6,898 nt of DNA, from positions 1 through 6,898 of the forward strand of contig JAEZBH010000189.1 of assembly GCA_023427285.1 (NCBI GenBank). Reading direction: 5' to 3'. Shown piece after piece: positions 1-6,052 of this stretch (within the stretch, counting starts at the first letter, position 1; every line of letters starts with the position of its first letter). The DNA comes from Pseudomonadota bacterium. GTDB taxonomy: Bacteria > Pseudomonadota > Alphaproteobacteria > Sphingomonadales > Sphingomonadaceae. The position numbers and the translations under genes were made by a program. Below the pieces are notes generated by a model. The model searched no databases. It had not been told where the DNA came from and was given only the letters and a program-made list of their open reading frames with translations.

Positions 1-1052
1 CGAACACCGGCCAGAACCAGTTGGCCCGATTTGCGCGTCACTTGAATGGGGTAGAGCGTGGTCACGCCTTCCACAAACGCCTCGGAATTGCCAGCTTCAA
101 AAACGCCACTGACCCCGTAGCTGGCGGCATGGCGATCCTGAATGACGATGCGCTCCTTTGCATAGCGGTTCATCCGCTCGGCGGCGAGCGCAAGCGGCTC
201 CCCCTCGAAGATAAGCAGCCCGGACTCCCATGACTGGGAGCGCATCATATCCGCCTCGATAACGCGGGAGGCCTTGCTGACAGTCGAGGCAATAAACTCC
301 TTGCCCGGTTGCAGCGTGAGGGCTGGCGGCGGCGGGGCGGACGCCGCCTCTGCATCAGGGGTTCGCAAGTTCCGCGGCGGAGCAGACTTGTCCGGCTGGT
401 TAATGATTTCGACCTCGCCTTCATAAAGAACGACGCGAACCTCATTCGGCAACAACTCAACACTGAATGTCGTGCCGGTTGCCACGGTCACGTGATTGTT
501 GGTGCGCACGCTGAAGGGGCGCAAGGGATCGTGCGCCACATCGAATTTAGCCCGCCCGGCCAGCAGTTCGATGCTGCGCTTCTCCTTCGTCAGCCGGACA
601 TCCACATGGCTGGCCGCATCCAAGGTCAGGCGCGACCCGTCCGTGAGGAGGATCACCCGCCTTTCGCCGATGTCTGTTTCGTAGTGCGTGGAGTGACGGT
701 CGATGTAAAACAGTGCAGCAAGCACAACAAAGGCAAGGCAGGCGGCAACGACCAGCGGCCAGCGCCAGCCGAGCGGCATGCCGCGAGACCACCGCCGGGC
801 ATTGACCTGCCGCAGCGCCTCGACCGCCTCAGCGCGATAGCCAATCAGCTCGGGCGCACCGGAGATTGCATCAATGCTGCTCCACACCGCCAGGGCCTCT
901 TCAAAGGCGCGGGCATTGCGCGGATCCGCAGACGCCCAATGGTCAAACGCGGCCTGTTCCTCTGCATTGAGGTGCCTCTCGGCAAGACGCATACACCACT
1001 CGGCCGCGCGCTCGTGCCTGTTGCGGTCATTGTTGGTTACTGACTCAATCAT
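1..1052 (-). CDS. FecR-family anti-sigma/transmembrane sensor, C-terminus cut by window edge
   Basis: Reading from 1052 leftwards gives 350 codons with no stop before the edge. Residues about 14-60 resemble the cytoplasmic FecR N-terminal domain (AAEWCMRL, then AFDHWASADPRNARAFEEAL), which holds the sigma factor. A single membrane segment lies at about 97-117. Residues about 122-225 form the periplasmic FecR domain (YETDIGERR, LTDGSRLTLDA, LLAGRAKFDVAH, ATGTTFSV). A Pro/Ala-rich linker follows, then a C-terminal segment (YGVSGVFEAG, YPIQVTRKSGQLVLAGV) like the receptor-contacting end, so the stop should lie just outside. In this family FecR relays a signal from a TonB-dependent receptor to the ECF sigma factor. 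The ATG overlaps the sigma stop as ATGA (1052-1049), which implies translational coupling. The inducing substrate cannot be read from this sequence. Confidence 0.9.
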   Translation of the reverse strand, partial: MIESVTNNDRNRHERAAEWCMRLAERHLNAEEQAAFDHWASADPRNARAFEEALAVWSSIDAISGAPELIGYRAEAVEALRQVNARRWSRGMPLGWRWPLVVAACLAFVVLAALFYIDRHSTHYETDIGERRVILLTDGSRLTLDAASHVDVRLTKEKRSIELLAGRAKFDVAHDPLRPFSVRTNNHVTVATGTTFSVELLPNEVRVVLYEGEVEIINQPDKSAPPRNLRTPDAEAASAPPPPALTLQPGKEFIASTVSKASRVIEADMMRSQSWESGLLIFEGEPLALAAERMNRYAKERIVIQDRHAASYGVSGVFEAGNSEAFVEGVTTLYPIQVTRKSGQLVLAGV

Positions 1053-1573
1053 TCGCTGTCTTTCCGGACGCTCGCCATCAGATGAACCATGGCCTTCGCT
1101 ACGTGTTTCTCGACCGCGCTGCACGATATGCCGAAGCTCTCCGCAATCTGGCGTTTCTCGATGTTCTCGATGCGGTACAGCACGAAAATCGTGCGCGTGC
1201 GCACCGGGAGCTCCGCCAGACCCGCAACAAGGGTGCCCAAGGCATTCCGCGCAGTGGTGATCTTCTCCGGGTCGAGCCAGTCGACACCCTGACCATAGAG
1301 CGTGCCCACCGCATCGTGGTTGTCCATTCGCACCTGCGCCCGCCGCGCCCGATCGCGCAGGAGGTTCGAGGCCACCTGAAAGATATAGCCGGGGTGCAGC
1401 TCCGCCGCGCCATTCGTACCCGTGCCGCCAAAAACCCGCGCAAAAACATCCTGCGTCAGGTCCTCGGCTTCGGCATGATTGTGGACACGTTTGAGGAAGA
1501 AGGAGACCAGCGCCGGTCGCCAGCGTCGATAACGCCGGGTGAGGTCGTCGTCCGGGTCAGCTTCAACCTCCAT
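1049..1573 (-). CDS. ECF-family RNA polymerase sigma factor, FecI type
   Basis: This 174-residue protein has the two-domain layout of ECF sigma factors. Region 2 covers about residues 12-80, with the core-binding segment AEDLTQDVFARVF at 36-48 and the -10 recognition part ending near DRARR. Region 4 covers about 111-162 (LAELPVRTRTIFVLY, then the helix-turn-helix RQIAESFGISCSAVEKHVAKAM) and reads the -35 element. The ATG at 1573 is preceded on the minus strand by a purine-rich GAGGGGG, a good ribosome-binding site. The FecR gene directly overlaps its stop, making this a FecI/FecR pair that probably controls a TonB-dependent uptake receptor beyond the left edge. The length and region 4 match FecI-like factors rather than RpoE/EcfG types. 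The signal and regulon are unknown. Confidence 0.92.
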   Translation of the reverse strand: MEVEADPDDDLTRRYRRWRPALVSFFLKRVHNHAEAEDLTQDVFARVFGGTGTNGAAELHPGYIFQVASNLLRDRARRAQVRMDNHDAVGTLYGQGVDWLDPEKITTARNALGTLVAGLAELPVRTRTIFVLYRIENIEKRQIAESFGISCSAVEKHVAKAMVHLMASVRKDSE

Positions 1574-1676
1574 GTCCCCCTCAGTGATTGATAGGCCCCC
1601 TATTAATACGCATAGACTACCCTATCCCGCACGGAAGAAACCAAGAAAATCGTTAACCCAGAATATTTTCATGCTG

Positions 1677-1693
1677 CCCGAACACGTTTCGGG
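1677..1693. repeat. Inverted repeat, 6-base arms, in the sigma factor upstream region
   Basis: CCCGAA at 1677-1682 and TTCGGG at 1688-1693 are exact reverse complements separated by CACGT. The repeat lies about 105 bases upstream of the sigma start. No T-run follows it on either strand, so it is not a clear intrinsic terminator. It could be a regulator site or a chance GC-rich hairpin. Confidence 0.4.
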
Positions 1694-1783
1694 ATTCGCT
1701 TTAGCGGCAGCGTGCAATTCAAAGGGGGCTGCCAAAGGAAGGCGGCCCGATGAATTGGCGATCTGGGCAGGAAGAGCTATGCT

Positions 1784-1811
1784 GGCTGTAAACAGCCGGT
1801 CGACGCCGGCT
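1784..1811 (-). terminator. Possible terminator or hairpin pair just downstream of araC
   Basis: Two overlapping inverted repeats sit directly after the araC stop. On the plus strand they are AGCCGG(TCGACG)CCGGCT at 1794-1811 and GGCTGT(AA)ACAGCC at 1784-1797. They share the AGCC at 1794-1797, so only one stem could form at a time in RNA. Position favours a role at the end of the araC transcript, but there is no strong U-tract on the minus strand. The left repeat may instead be a protein-binding site, because its core recurs elsewhere. Confidence 0.35.
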
Positions 1812-1812
1812 A

Positions 1813-2688
1813 TTAGCGCATCAATATGCGGTATGCGCTTGGCGTTCGGCCAACAACTTGCCTGAAGGCAGCGCAGAAGGACGCAGCGCCAGAATATCCC
1901 AGTTCGGCTGCAATCTCTGCCAGCGGCCGGCGCTCATCGGCTGTTAACAGCGCTTTCGCGCGCGTCATGCGCGCCTGCCGTATAAAAGAGCCGGGGCTCA
2001 GCCCCATCATATCACGAAAACTGCGAATGAAATGAAAACGGCTCAACCCGCAAATCGCTGCAAGTTCATCAATCTCAGGGGGAGCGCCAAATTCATCAAT
2101 GCGCTCCAGCACCTGACGCAGCATACGCGGCGTCAGCCCACCCCTGCGCCGATGCGCACGCGCTTCTGCATCCCTTAGATAGCGCTTGAGATCGATGAGG
2201 AGAACCCGAACCAAAGCTTCTGCCAATTCCGCACTATCGTCGCGCTTATGATCGATCTCTGCCGCCAGGCGAAGCATCGCCTCCTCCATTGACTGGGAGC
2301 GGATATCGAAGCAGGCGGCCAGTGCGGCCTCGCTCGGCAGATCGGGCCCGAGTGCCTCAGCAATGCGCCAGTCCTCAAAGCGGCACCGCAATGTATGAAA
2401 AGCGCCGCCTGCAACGCGCATTTCCATCGGAATTCCAGCGGGCCGAAATCCAAGGGCTCCAAAGCGCATGTAGGGCATCCGCTGATCCCCTGCGATGCGC
2501 CCCGCAGAACCGGAAAGCAGTCTGGACAAGCCCAGAGACAAAATCGAGAACTCTTCCTTCACCAGCACAGTATCAGGCGTGACCTCAGGAAACGCGCAGA
2601 TTTCAATGCGCACCCCTGGGATATGAATGCTTCCGCGGATCAGATCCGATCGCTTTTGGGCCTCGATAATCGGAATGGCCATTTGCAT
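1813..2688 (-). CDS. AraC-family transcriptional regulator
   Basis: This is a DNA-binding regulator of about 291 residues. The C-terminal third carries the AraC double helix-turn-helix. The first is at about residues 204-228 (EIDELAAICGLSRFHFIRSF) and is followed by the typical LSPGSFIRQARMTRAKALL. The second is at about 257-283 (LAEIAAELGYSGAASFCAAF) and ends in the family signature GRTPSAYR. The N-terminal half (for example ALGFRPAGIPMEMRVAGG near residue 85) fits the cupin-like effector region of this family, but no ligand can be named. The frame opens upstream at TTG 2694 and GTG 2691; I chose ATG 2688, with ATG 2682 also possible, because no strong ribosome-binding site decides. The gene is divergent from the mutase operon across a 242-base gap, so it is the natural candidate for its regulator, probably an activator. 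That is inference from position only. Confidence 0.9.
   Translation of the reverse strand: MQMAIPIIEAQKRSDLIRGSIHIPGVRIEICAFPEVTPDTVLVKEEFSILSLGLSRLLSGSAGRIAGDQRMPYMRFGALGFRPAGIPMEMRVAGGAFHTLRCRFEDWRIAEALGPDLPSEAALAACFDIRSQSMEEAMLRLAAEIDHKRDDSAELAEALVRVLLIDLKRYLRDAEARAHRRRGGLTPRMLRQVLERIDEFGAPPEIDELAAICGLSRFHFIRSFRDMMGLSPGSFIRQARMTRAKALLTADERRPLAEIAAELGYSGAASFCAAFRQVVGRTPSAYRILMR
1940..1951. repeat. Perfect 12-base palindrome GCTGTTAACAGC inside araC
   Basis: This site is identical to its own reverse complement and lies within the araC coding region, near the second helix-turn-helix. It matches the cores at 1785-1796 and 2728-2739 at 11 and 10 of 12 positions. It may be an internal operator or coincidence. 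Confidence 0.4.
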
Positions 2689-2725
2689 CACCAAGTTATT
2701 TTATATTGCTATTTATTCACAAGAA

Positions 2726-2741
2726 TTGCTGCAAACAGCAA
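2726..2741. repeat. Inverted repeat TTGCTG-CAAA-CAGCAA, candidate operator
   Basis: The 6-base arms at 2726-2731 and 2736-2741 are exact reverse complements with a 4-base spacer. The site lies about 40 bases upstream of the araC start and about 190 bases upstream of the mutase start. Its core GCTGCAAACAGC recurs with one or two changes at 1785-1796 and 1940-1951. AraC proteins more often bind direct repeats, so the protein that would bind here is uncertain. Confidence 0.45.
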
Positions 2742-2916
2742 GCACGGATGTAACGCGGACTGGTGCGCCCCGCTCGGCCGGATAGAATTGGCCTCAACGA
2801 GTGGATGCAATGGCACCAAGAGGCCGCGGTTGAATCAGCGTACGTTTGCCAACGTTGCGCGGTTCAGGCTGCAACTGTCATTGCGTCCTCAAGATATGAA
2901 TTTTCATCCCGCGATC

Positions 2917-2922
2917 AGGGAG
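2917..2922 (+). promoter_or_regulatory. Ribosome-binding site of the mutase large subunit
   Basis: AGGGAG lies 8 bases before the ATG at 2931. It supports that start over the out-of-frame ATG at 2927. Confidence 0.75.
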
Positions 2923-2930
2923 CCTGATGC

Positions 2931-4652
2931 ATGAACAGATCCATCGAGGGAACGTCAGCCCAAGATACCGATATCTCAACGGCCACCGCACGATGGGAGG
3001 CGGAGACGCGCCAGCCATTTGTGAATAAAAACCCGGAGAGGCGAGATCCTTTCGTCACACAGGCGCTGAAATGGCCGATCAAGCCTCTCTATACGCCCGG
3101 CGATCTGGAAGCTGTTGCCTTTGATTACCAGACGGATCTCGGCTTCCCCGGCCAGTATCCCTACACGCGTTCAACGAATGCAAATGGTCACCGCTCCGCT
3201 TTGTGGACCATGACCCAGGTGACAGGTTTCGGCAAAGGTGAAGATTGGGCGAAGCGTGCGCGCTACATGCTTGATCAGGGCCTCTCCGGCCTGATCCTTG
3301 AATATGATCTGGCGACGACAAATGGCTATGACAGCGATGATCCGATCGTAGAGGGGGAAGTCGGACGCGCGGGCATGGCACTGGATAGCCTGGAAGATCT
3401 GGAACGGGCATTCGACCTTCCATTTGAAAAGCTCAAGTACCTGATGAGCGTCTGCAATGCGCCCCAGCCCGTCAATCTGGCCATGATCATTGCAGCGCTC
3501 GAAAAGAAGGGGATCGATCCGAAGGATTTCGTTCTCCACATCGTCAATGGCATTCTGATCGAATACACATGTGTTGGCCGCTACATCTATCCGCCCGAAC
3601 ATGGCTTGCGGATCGCCACTGACGCTATTGAATATATTATCCGCAATCATCCCAATTGGACTCCACTCTCCATCATTTCCGCCCAATTGCAGCCGGCAAA
3701 GGCGAACCCGGTTCAGGAGATTGCGTTCAGTCTGGCCATTTGCTGCGCATATATCGATGCAACGCTGGAACGCGGCTTCGATATTGATACGGTTGCCCCT
3801 TACCTCAATCACTTTGTCGTAAATGTTGACATGGATTTCTTTGAGGGAATCTGCAAACTCCGCGCATTCCGCAAATGTTGGGCGAGGCTCATGAAAGAGC
3901 GTTATGGCTCGACCAAACCCGAGGCGATGAAAATCCGCCTCATGACATCGCCCACGACAATTGCGCTCACGCTTCAACAGCCTCTCAACAATATCGGACG
4001 CCTTGCCATCATGGCAACGGCATGTGCCTTAGGCGGCGCCGGAGAGAACATGACAACGCCCCTTCATGACGAAGCGCATTCGCTTCCGGCGGAGGAGGCT
4101 ATACGCGTCGGTGCGGCCCTCCAGCATATTGTGGCGCACGAAACCGGTGTTGCCGACACGATCGACCCGTTAGCGGGATCTTATTATGTCGAGACGTTGA
4201 CCAAACAGATTGAAGAGGCAGCGTTCATTGAACTCGACAAGATCTTTGCCATGGGTGGAGCGGTAAAGGCGATTGAGACCGGCTACTTTCAGCAGGCTCT
4301 CGGCCGGGAGCAGTACGAACGGAACAAGGACATTGAAGAGGGACGCCGCAAATGGGTCGGCGTTAATCATCTCGTCCTTCCAGAAGAGAAACGGGAAATC
4401 GAAATCTTCCGCCTTGATGAGGATATGGAAGAGCAACAGATCGCCAAGGTGCGCGCTCTTCGTGCGCGTCGGGATCAGGTTGCCGTCGATGCTGCACTGG
4501 AGAAAGTACGGGTTGCCGCGCGCAATGGGGACAATCTTGTCGCGGCCTGCCTGGAGGCCGTGAAGTTATACGCAACCCACGGTGAGCTGTGCAACGCCAT
4601 GCGGGATGTCTTTGGCGAACACACGCCCGATAGCCAGCTGGCTGGAGTTTGA
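2931..4652 (+). CDS. B12-dependent acyl-CoA mutase, large (substrate-binding) subunit; divergent active site
   Basis: This 573-residue protein is the catalytic barrel of a methylmalonyl-CoA-mutase-superfamily enzyme without the cobalamin domain, which is encoded next door. Family signatures are GFPGQYPYTR (71-80), GFGKGED (99-105), GYDSDDP (132-138), GEVGRAGMALDSLEDLE (142-158), YIYPPE (218-223), LQQPLNN (348-354), DEAHSLP (380-386) and ETGVADTIDPLAGSYYVE (404-421). Length and signatures fit the split isobutyryl/2-hydroxyisobutyryl-CoA mutases best. By-eye alignment to Propionibacterium methylmalonyl-CoA mutase (reference residues recalled) gives Val97 for Tyr89, Val205 for Gln197, Val215 for Arg207, Ala251 for Tyr243, Gln252 for His244 and Pro255 for Glu247. 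Glu124 stands where hydroxyisobutyryl-CoA mutase has Asp117. The radical 1,2-rearrangement of a CoA thioester is inferred from family; the substrate is unknown, and methylmalonyl-CoA is unlikely. Confidence 0.9.
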   Translation: MNRSIEGTSAQDTDISTATARWEAETRQPFVNKNPERRDPFVTQALKWPIKPLYTPGDLEAVAFDYQTDLGFPGQYPYTRSTNANGHRSALWTMTQVTGFGKGEDWAKRARYMLDQGLSGLILEYDLATTNGYDSDDPIVEGEVGRAGMALDSLEDLERAFDLPFEKLKYLMSVCNAPQPVNLAMIIAALEKKGIDPKDFVLHIVNGILIEYTCVGRYIYPPEHGLRIATDAIEYIIRNHPNWTPLSIISAQLQPAKANPVQEIAFSLAICCAYIDATLERGFDIDTVAPYLNHFVVNVDMDFFEGICKLRAFRKCWARLMKERYGSTKPEAMKIRLMTSPTTIALTLQQPLNNIGRLAIMATACALGGAGENMTTPLHDEAHSLPAEEAIRVGAALQHIVAHETGVADTIDPLAGSYYVETLTKQIEEAAFIELDKIFAMGGAVKAIETGYFQQALGREQYERNKDIEEGRRKWVGVNHLVLPEEKREIEIFRLDEDMEEQQIAKVRALRARRDQVAVDAALEKVRVAARNGDNLVAACLEAVKLYATHGELCNAMRDVFGEHTPDSQLAGV

Positions 4653-4653
4653 G

Positions 4654-5085
4654 ATGACGCAAGAAAATTCACCCCCTCGCCTGCGGGTATTACTGGCCAA
4701 ACTCGGAATGGATACCCACACTGTGGGCATCACAATCATCGGCCATGCGCTGCGGGAAGCCGGAATAGAAGTTATTTTCACCGGCCTGAAGCAAACGCCG
4801 GAAATGGTAGCCGCTGCCGCCATTCAGGAAGACGTGGATGTTGTCGGCATTTCTTCCCTCTCTGCAGGGCACACCCGCAGCCTGCCCAAATTGGCGCGGC
4901 TCCTGCGGGAACAGGGCGCGGGCGATAAACTGCTGATCGTCGGCGGCGTTATTCCGCAAGAGGACCAGCCGCTTCTTATGGAAGCGGGTGTGGACAAGAT
5001 TTTCACTATGGGCGCTGATACGCGCGATATCGTCCGCTATCTTGAGGATTGGTGGGCCCGGAAGCAGGCTCAGGGAGCCCTCTGA
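4654..5085 (+). CDS. Cobalamin-binding small subunit of the acyl-CoA mutase
   Basis: This 143-residue protein is a stand-alone B12-binding domain with a Rossmann-like fold. It has the base-off/His-on motif D20-T-H22-T-V-G25 (DxHxxG), in which His22 would ligate cobalt, with Lys16 and Asp20 matching Lys604/Asp608 of Propionibacterium methylmalonyl-CoA mutase. It also has SSL at 67-69 and the GGVIP turn at 97-101 for the nucleotide tail. Size and layout match HcmB/IcmB-type small subunits. The usual DGHDRG is DTHTVG here. I chose the ATG at 4654, one base after the large-subunit stop, because GGAG at 4644-4647 precedes it; an upstream in-frame ATG at 4582 would overlap the large subunit by 71 bases and is less likely. 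Together with the large subunit it should form the active AdoCbl enzyme. Confidence 0.92.
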   Translation: MTQENSPPRLRVLLAKLGMDTHTVGITIIGHALREAGIEVIFTGLKQTPEMVAAAAIQEDVDVVGISSLSAGHTRSLPKLARLLREQGAGDKLLIVGGVIPQEDQPLLMEAGVDKIFTMGADTRDIVRYLEDWWARKQAQGAL

Positions 5086-5089
5086 ACGC

Positions 5090-6052
5090 ATGTGCGACGA
5101 TATTGTAGCGGGCGTGTTGAATGGCGAGATTGCAGCGGGCGCGCGGGCCATCCGGTGGCTCGACGATCGTGACCATCGCGGCACGGCAGTAGTTCGCCAG
5201 ATCTTCTCCGCAACGGGGCGTGCGCAGATCATTGGGATTACAGGCCCTCCGGGTGCCGGAAAGTCCACACTGACTGACATGCTGGTTGCCGAGTTACGCC
5301 GTCGACAGTTTCGTGTCGGCGTGATCGCGATTGATCCTTCCAGCCCGTTCACGGGTGGAGCGATCCTGGGGGACCGCGTGCGCATGGGGCGTCACGCGCT
5401 CGATCCTGGCGTTTTCATCCGCTCGATGGGGACTCGGGGGCAAGCGGGCGGCCTGTCCCGTTCAACCCATGGCGCATGCCTCATCCTCGATGCCATGGGC
5501 TATGACCTCATCATCGTGGAAACAGTCGGGGTCGGGCAGGAAGAGATCGACATCGTCCATCTCGCTCACACGACTGTCATCGTCGGGGTACCTGGGCTTG
5601 GCGATGAAGTGCAGGCCGTCAAGGCAGGACTGTTGGAGGCCGGTGACATCTTCGTCATCAACAAAGCTGACCGGGATGGCTATCTGGCGACGCATCGTCA
5701 GTATGAAATGATGCTCCATTTGCGCGAGACGTCGAAGCGGGAGCAGACGCCTGCCGGCTGGACTGTCCCGCTCCTTCGTGCTGTGGCGCAGGCCGGTGAA
5801 GGCGGTGCGGAGCTTGCAGATGCAATTCTTGCTCACCGTGACCAGCTTAACGCGACAGGCAGCTTCACGCACCGTTCAGGACTGCGAGAACGAGAACATG
5901 TACTCGGGCTTCTGCGCGATCATCTTATGCAACGTGCGCTCACCCCGGCCGCAGAAGCCGTGATCGCGCAGGTCGCGAGTCGCCGCCTCGATCCTTACAC
6001 TGCAGCTGAAAAGATGCTCGCCTTGATCGGCATAGGAGACCACCTGCAATGA
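5090..6052 (+). CDS. meaB: MeaB/ArgK-family G-protein chaperone for the B12 mutase
   Basis: This 320-residue P-loop GTPase belongs to the G3E class. The Walker A loop GPPGAGKST is at 52-60, the IDPSSPFTGGAILGDRVRM block at 81-99, RSMGTRGQAGGLS at 111-123, the Walker B/G3 segment IIVETVGVGQ at 141-150 and the guanine-specifying NKAD at 191-194. A C-terminal helical part (about 265-320) is the likely dimerisation region. In this family (MeaB, human MMAA, HcmH) the protein gates loading of adenosylcobalamin into a partner mutase and expels damaged cofactor at the cost of GTP. Its place 4 bases after the B12-binding subunit points to that mutase as its client. The ATG at 5090 fits the family's N-terminus; the frame is open to 4988, but starting there would overlap the small subunit. 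The old ArgK arginine-transport-kinase label does not fit this context. Confidence 0.93.
   Translation: MCDDIVAGVLNGEIAAGARAIRWLDDRDHRGTAVVRQIFSATGRAQIIGITGPPGAGKSTLTDMLVAELRRRQFRVGVIAIDPSSPFTGGAILGDRVRMGRHALDPGVFIRSMGTRGQAGGLSRSTHGACLILDAMGYDLIIVETVGVGQEEIDIVHLAHTTVIVGVPGLGDEVQAVKAGLLEAGDIFVINKADRDGYLATHRQYEMMLHLRETSKREQTPAGWTVPLLRAVAQAGEGGAELADAILAHRDQLNATGSFTHRSGLREREHVLGLLRDHLMQRALTPAAEAVIAQVASRRLDPYTAAEKMLALIGIGDHLQ

Larger units (their letters stand above)
1574..1812. other. Intergenic region between araC 3' end and sigma factor start
   Basis: This gap of 239 bases holds no convincing gene on either strand. It must carry the end of the araC transcript and probably the promoter for the sigma/FecR pair, read leftwards. 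Three inverted repeats are visible: 1677-1693, 1784-1797 and 1794-1811 (listed separately). I could not identify a convincing -35/-10 pair for the sigma gene. Confidence 0.5.
2689..2930. promoter_or_regulatory. Divergent promoter region between araC and the mutase operon
   Basis: The region should hold promoters for both directions. Its left end (about 2696-2718) is markedly A+T-rich and includes, on the minus strand, a TATAAAAT stretch close to the araC start that could serve as a -10 element or unwinding zone. An inverted repeat lies at 2726-2741 and a small one (ATGAA..TTCAT) at 2896-2907. I see no convincing -35/-10 pair for the mutase operon, which is compatible with a promoter that needs an activator. 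No cobalamin riboswitch consensus box (GCCACTG) is present here. Confidence 0.55.

Noticed and set aside
309..1043. Open frame of 244 codons on the plus strand
   Set aside because: It is antisense to the FecR gene, whose domains are clear; the plus-strand translation is Arg/His/Pro-rich and resembles no family.
1677..1693. Intrinsic terminator at the CCCGAA/TTCGGG hairpin
   Set aside because: No run of T follows the stem on either strand, so it is listed only as an inverted repeat.
2395..2934. Open frame of 179 codons on the plus strand running up to the mutase start
   Set aside because: It spans antisense araC and the non-coding gap and has low-complexity, family-free translation; its stop overlaps the mutase ATG only by chance.
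3615..3621. GCCACTG, the cobalamin riboswitch consensus box
   Set aside because: It is a lone heptamer inside the mutase coding region with no surrounding riboswitch structure; none occurs in the leader at 2689-2930.
3171..3977. Open frame of 268 codons on the minus strand
   Set aside because: It lies wholly antisense to the mutase large subunit and has no recognisable domain or ribosome-binding site.
2931..4652. Simple assignment as methylmalonyl-CoA mutase
   Set aside because: The Tyr and Arg that define methylmalonyl specificity and the catalytic His are all replaced, and the cobalamin domain is a separate protein.
4690..5385. Open frame of 231 codons on the minus strand
   Set aside because: It is antisense to the small subunit and the chaperone, both firmly identified.
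5090..6052. Assignment as an ArgK arginine/ornithine transport kinase
   Set aside because: The GTPase motifs and the position after a B12-binding subunit fit the MeaB chaperone role; there is no transporter nearby.
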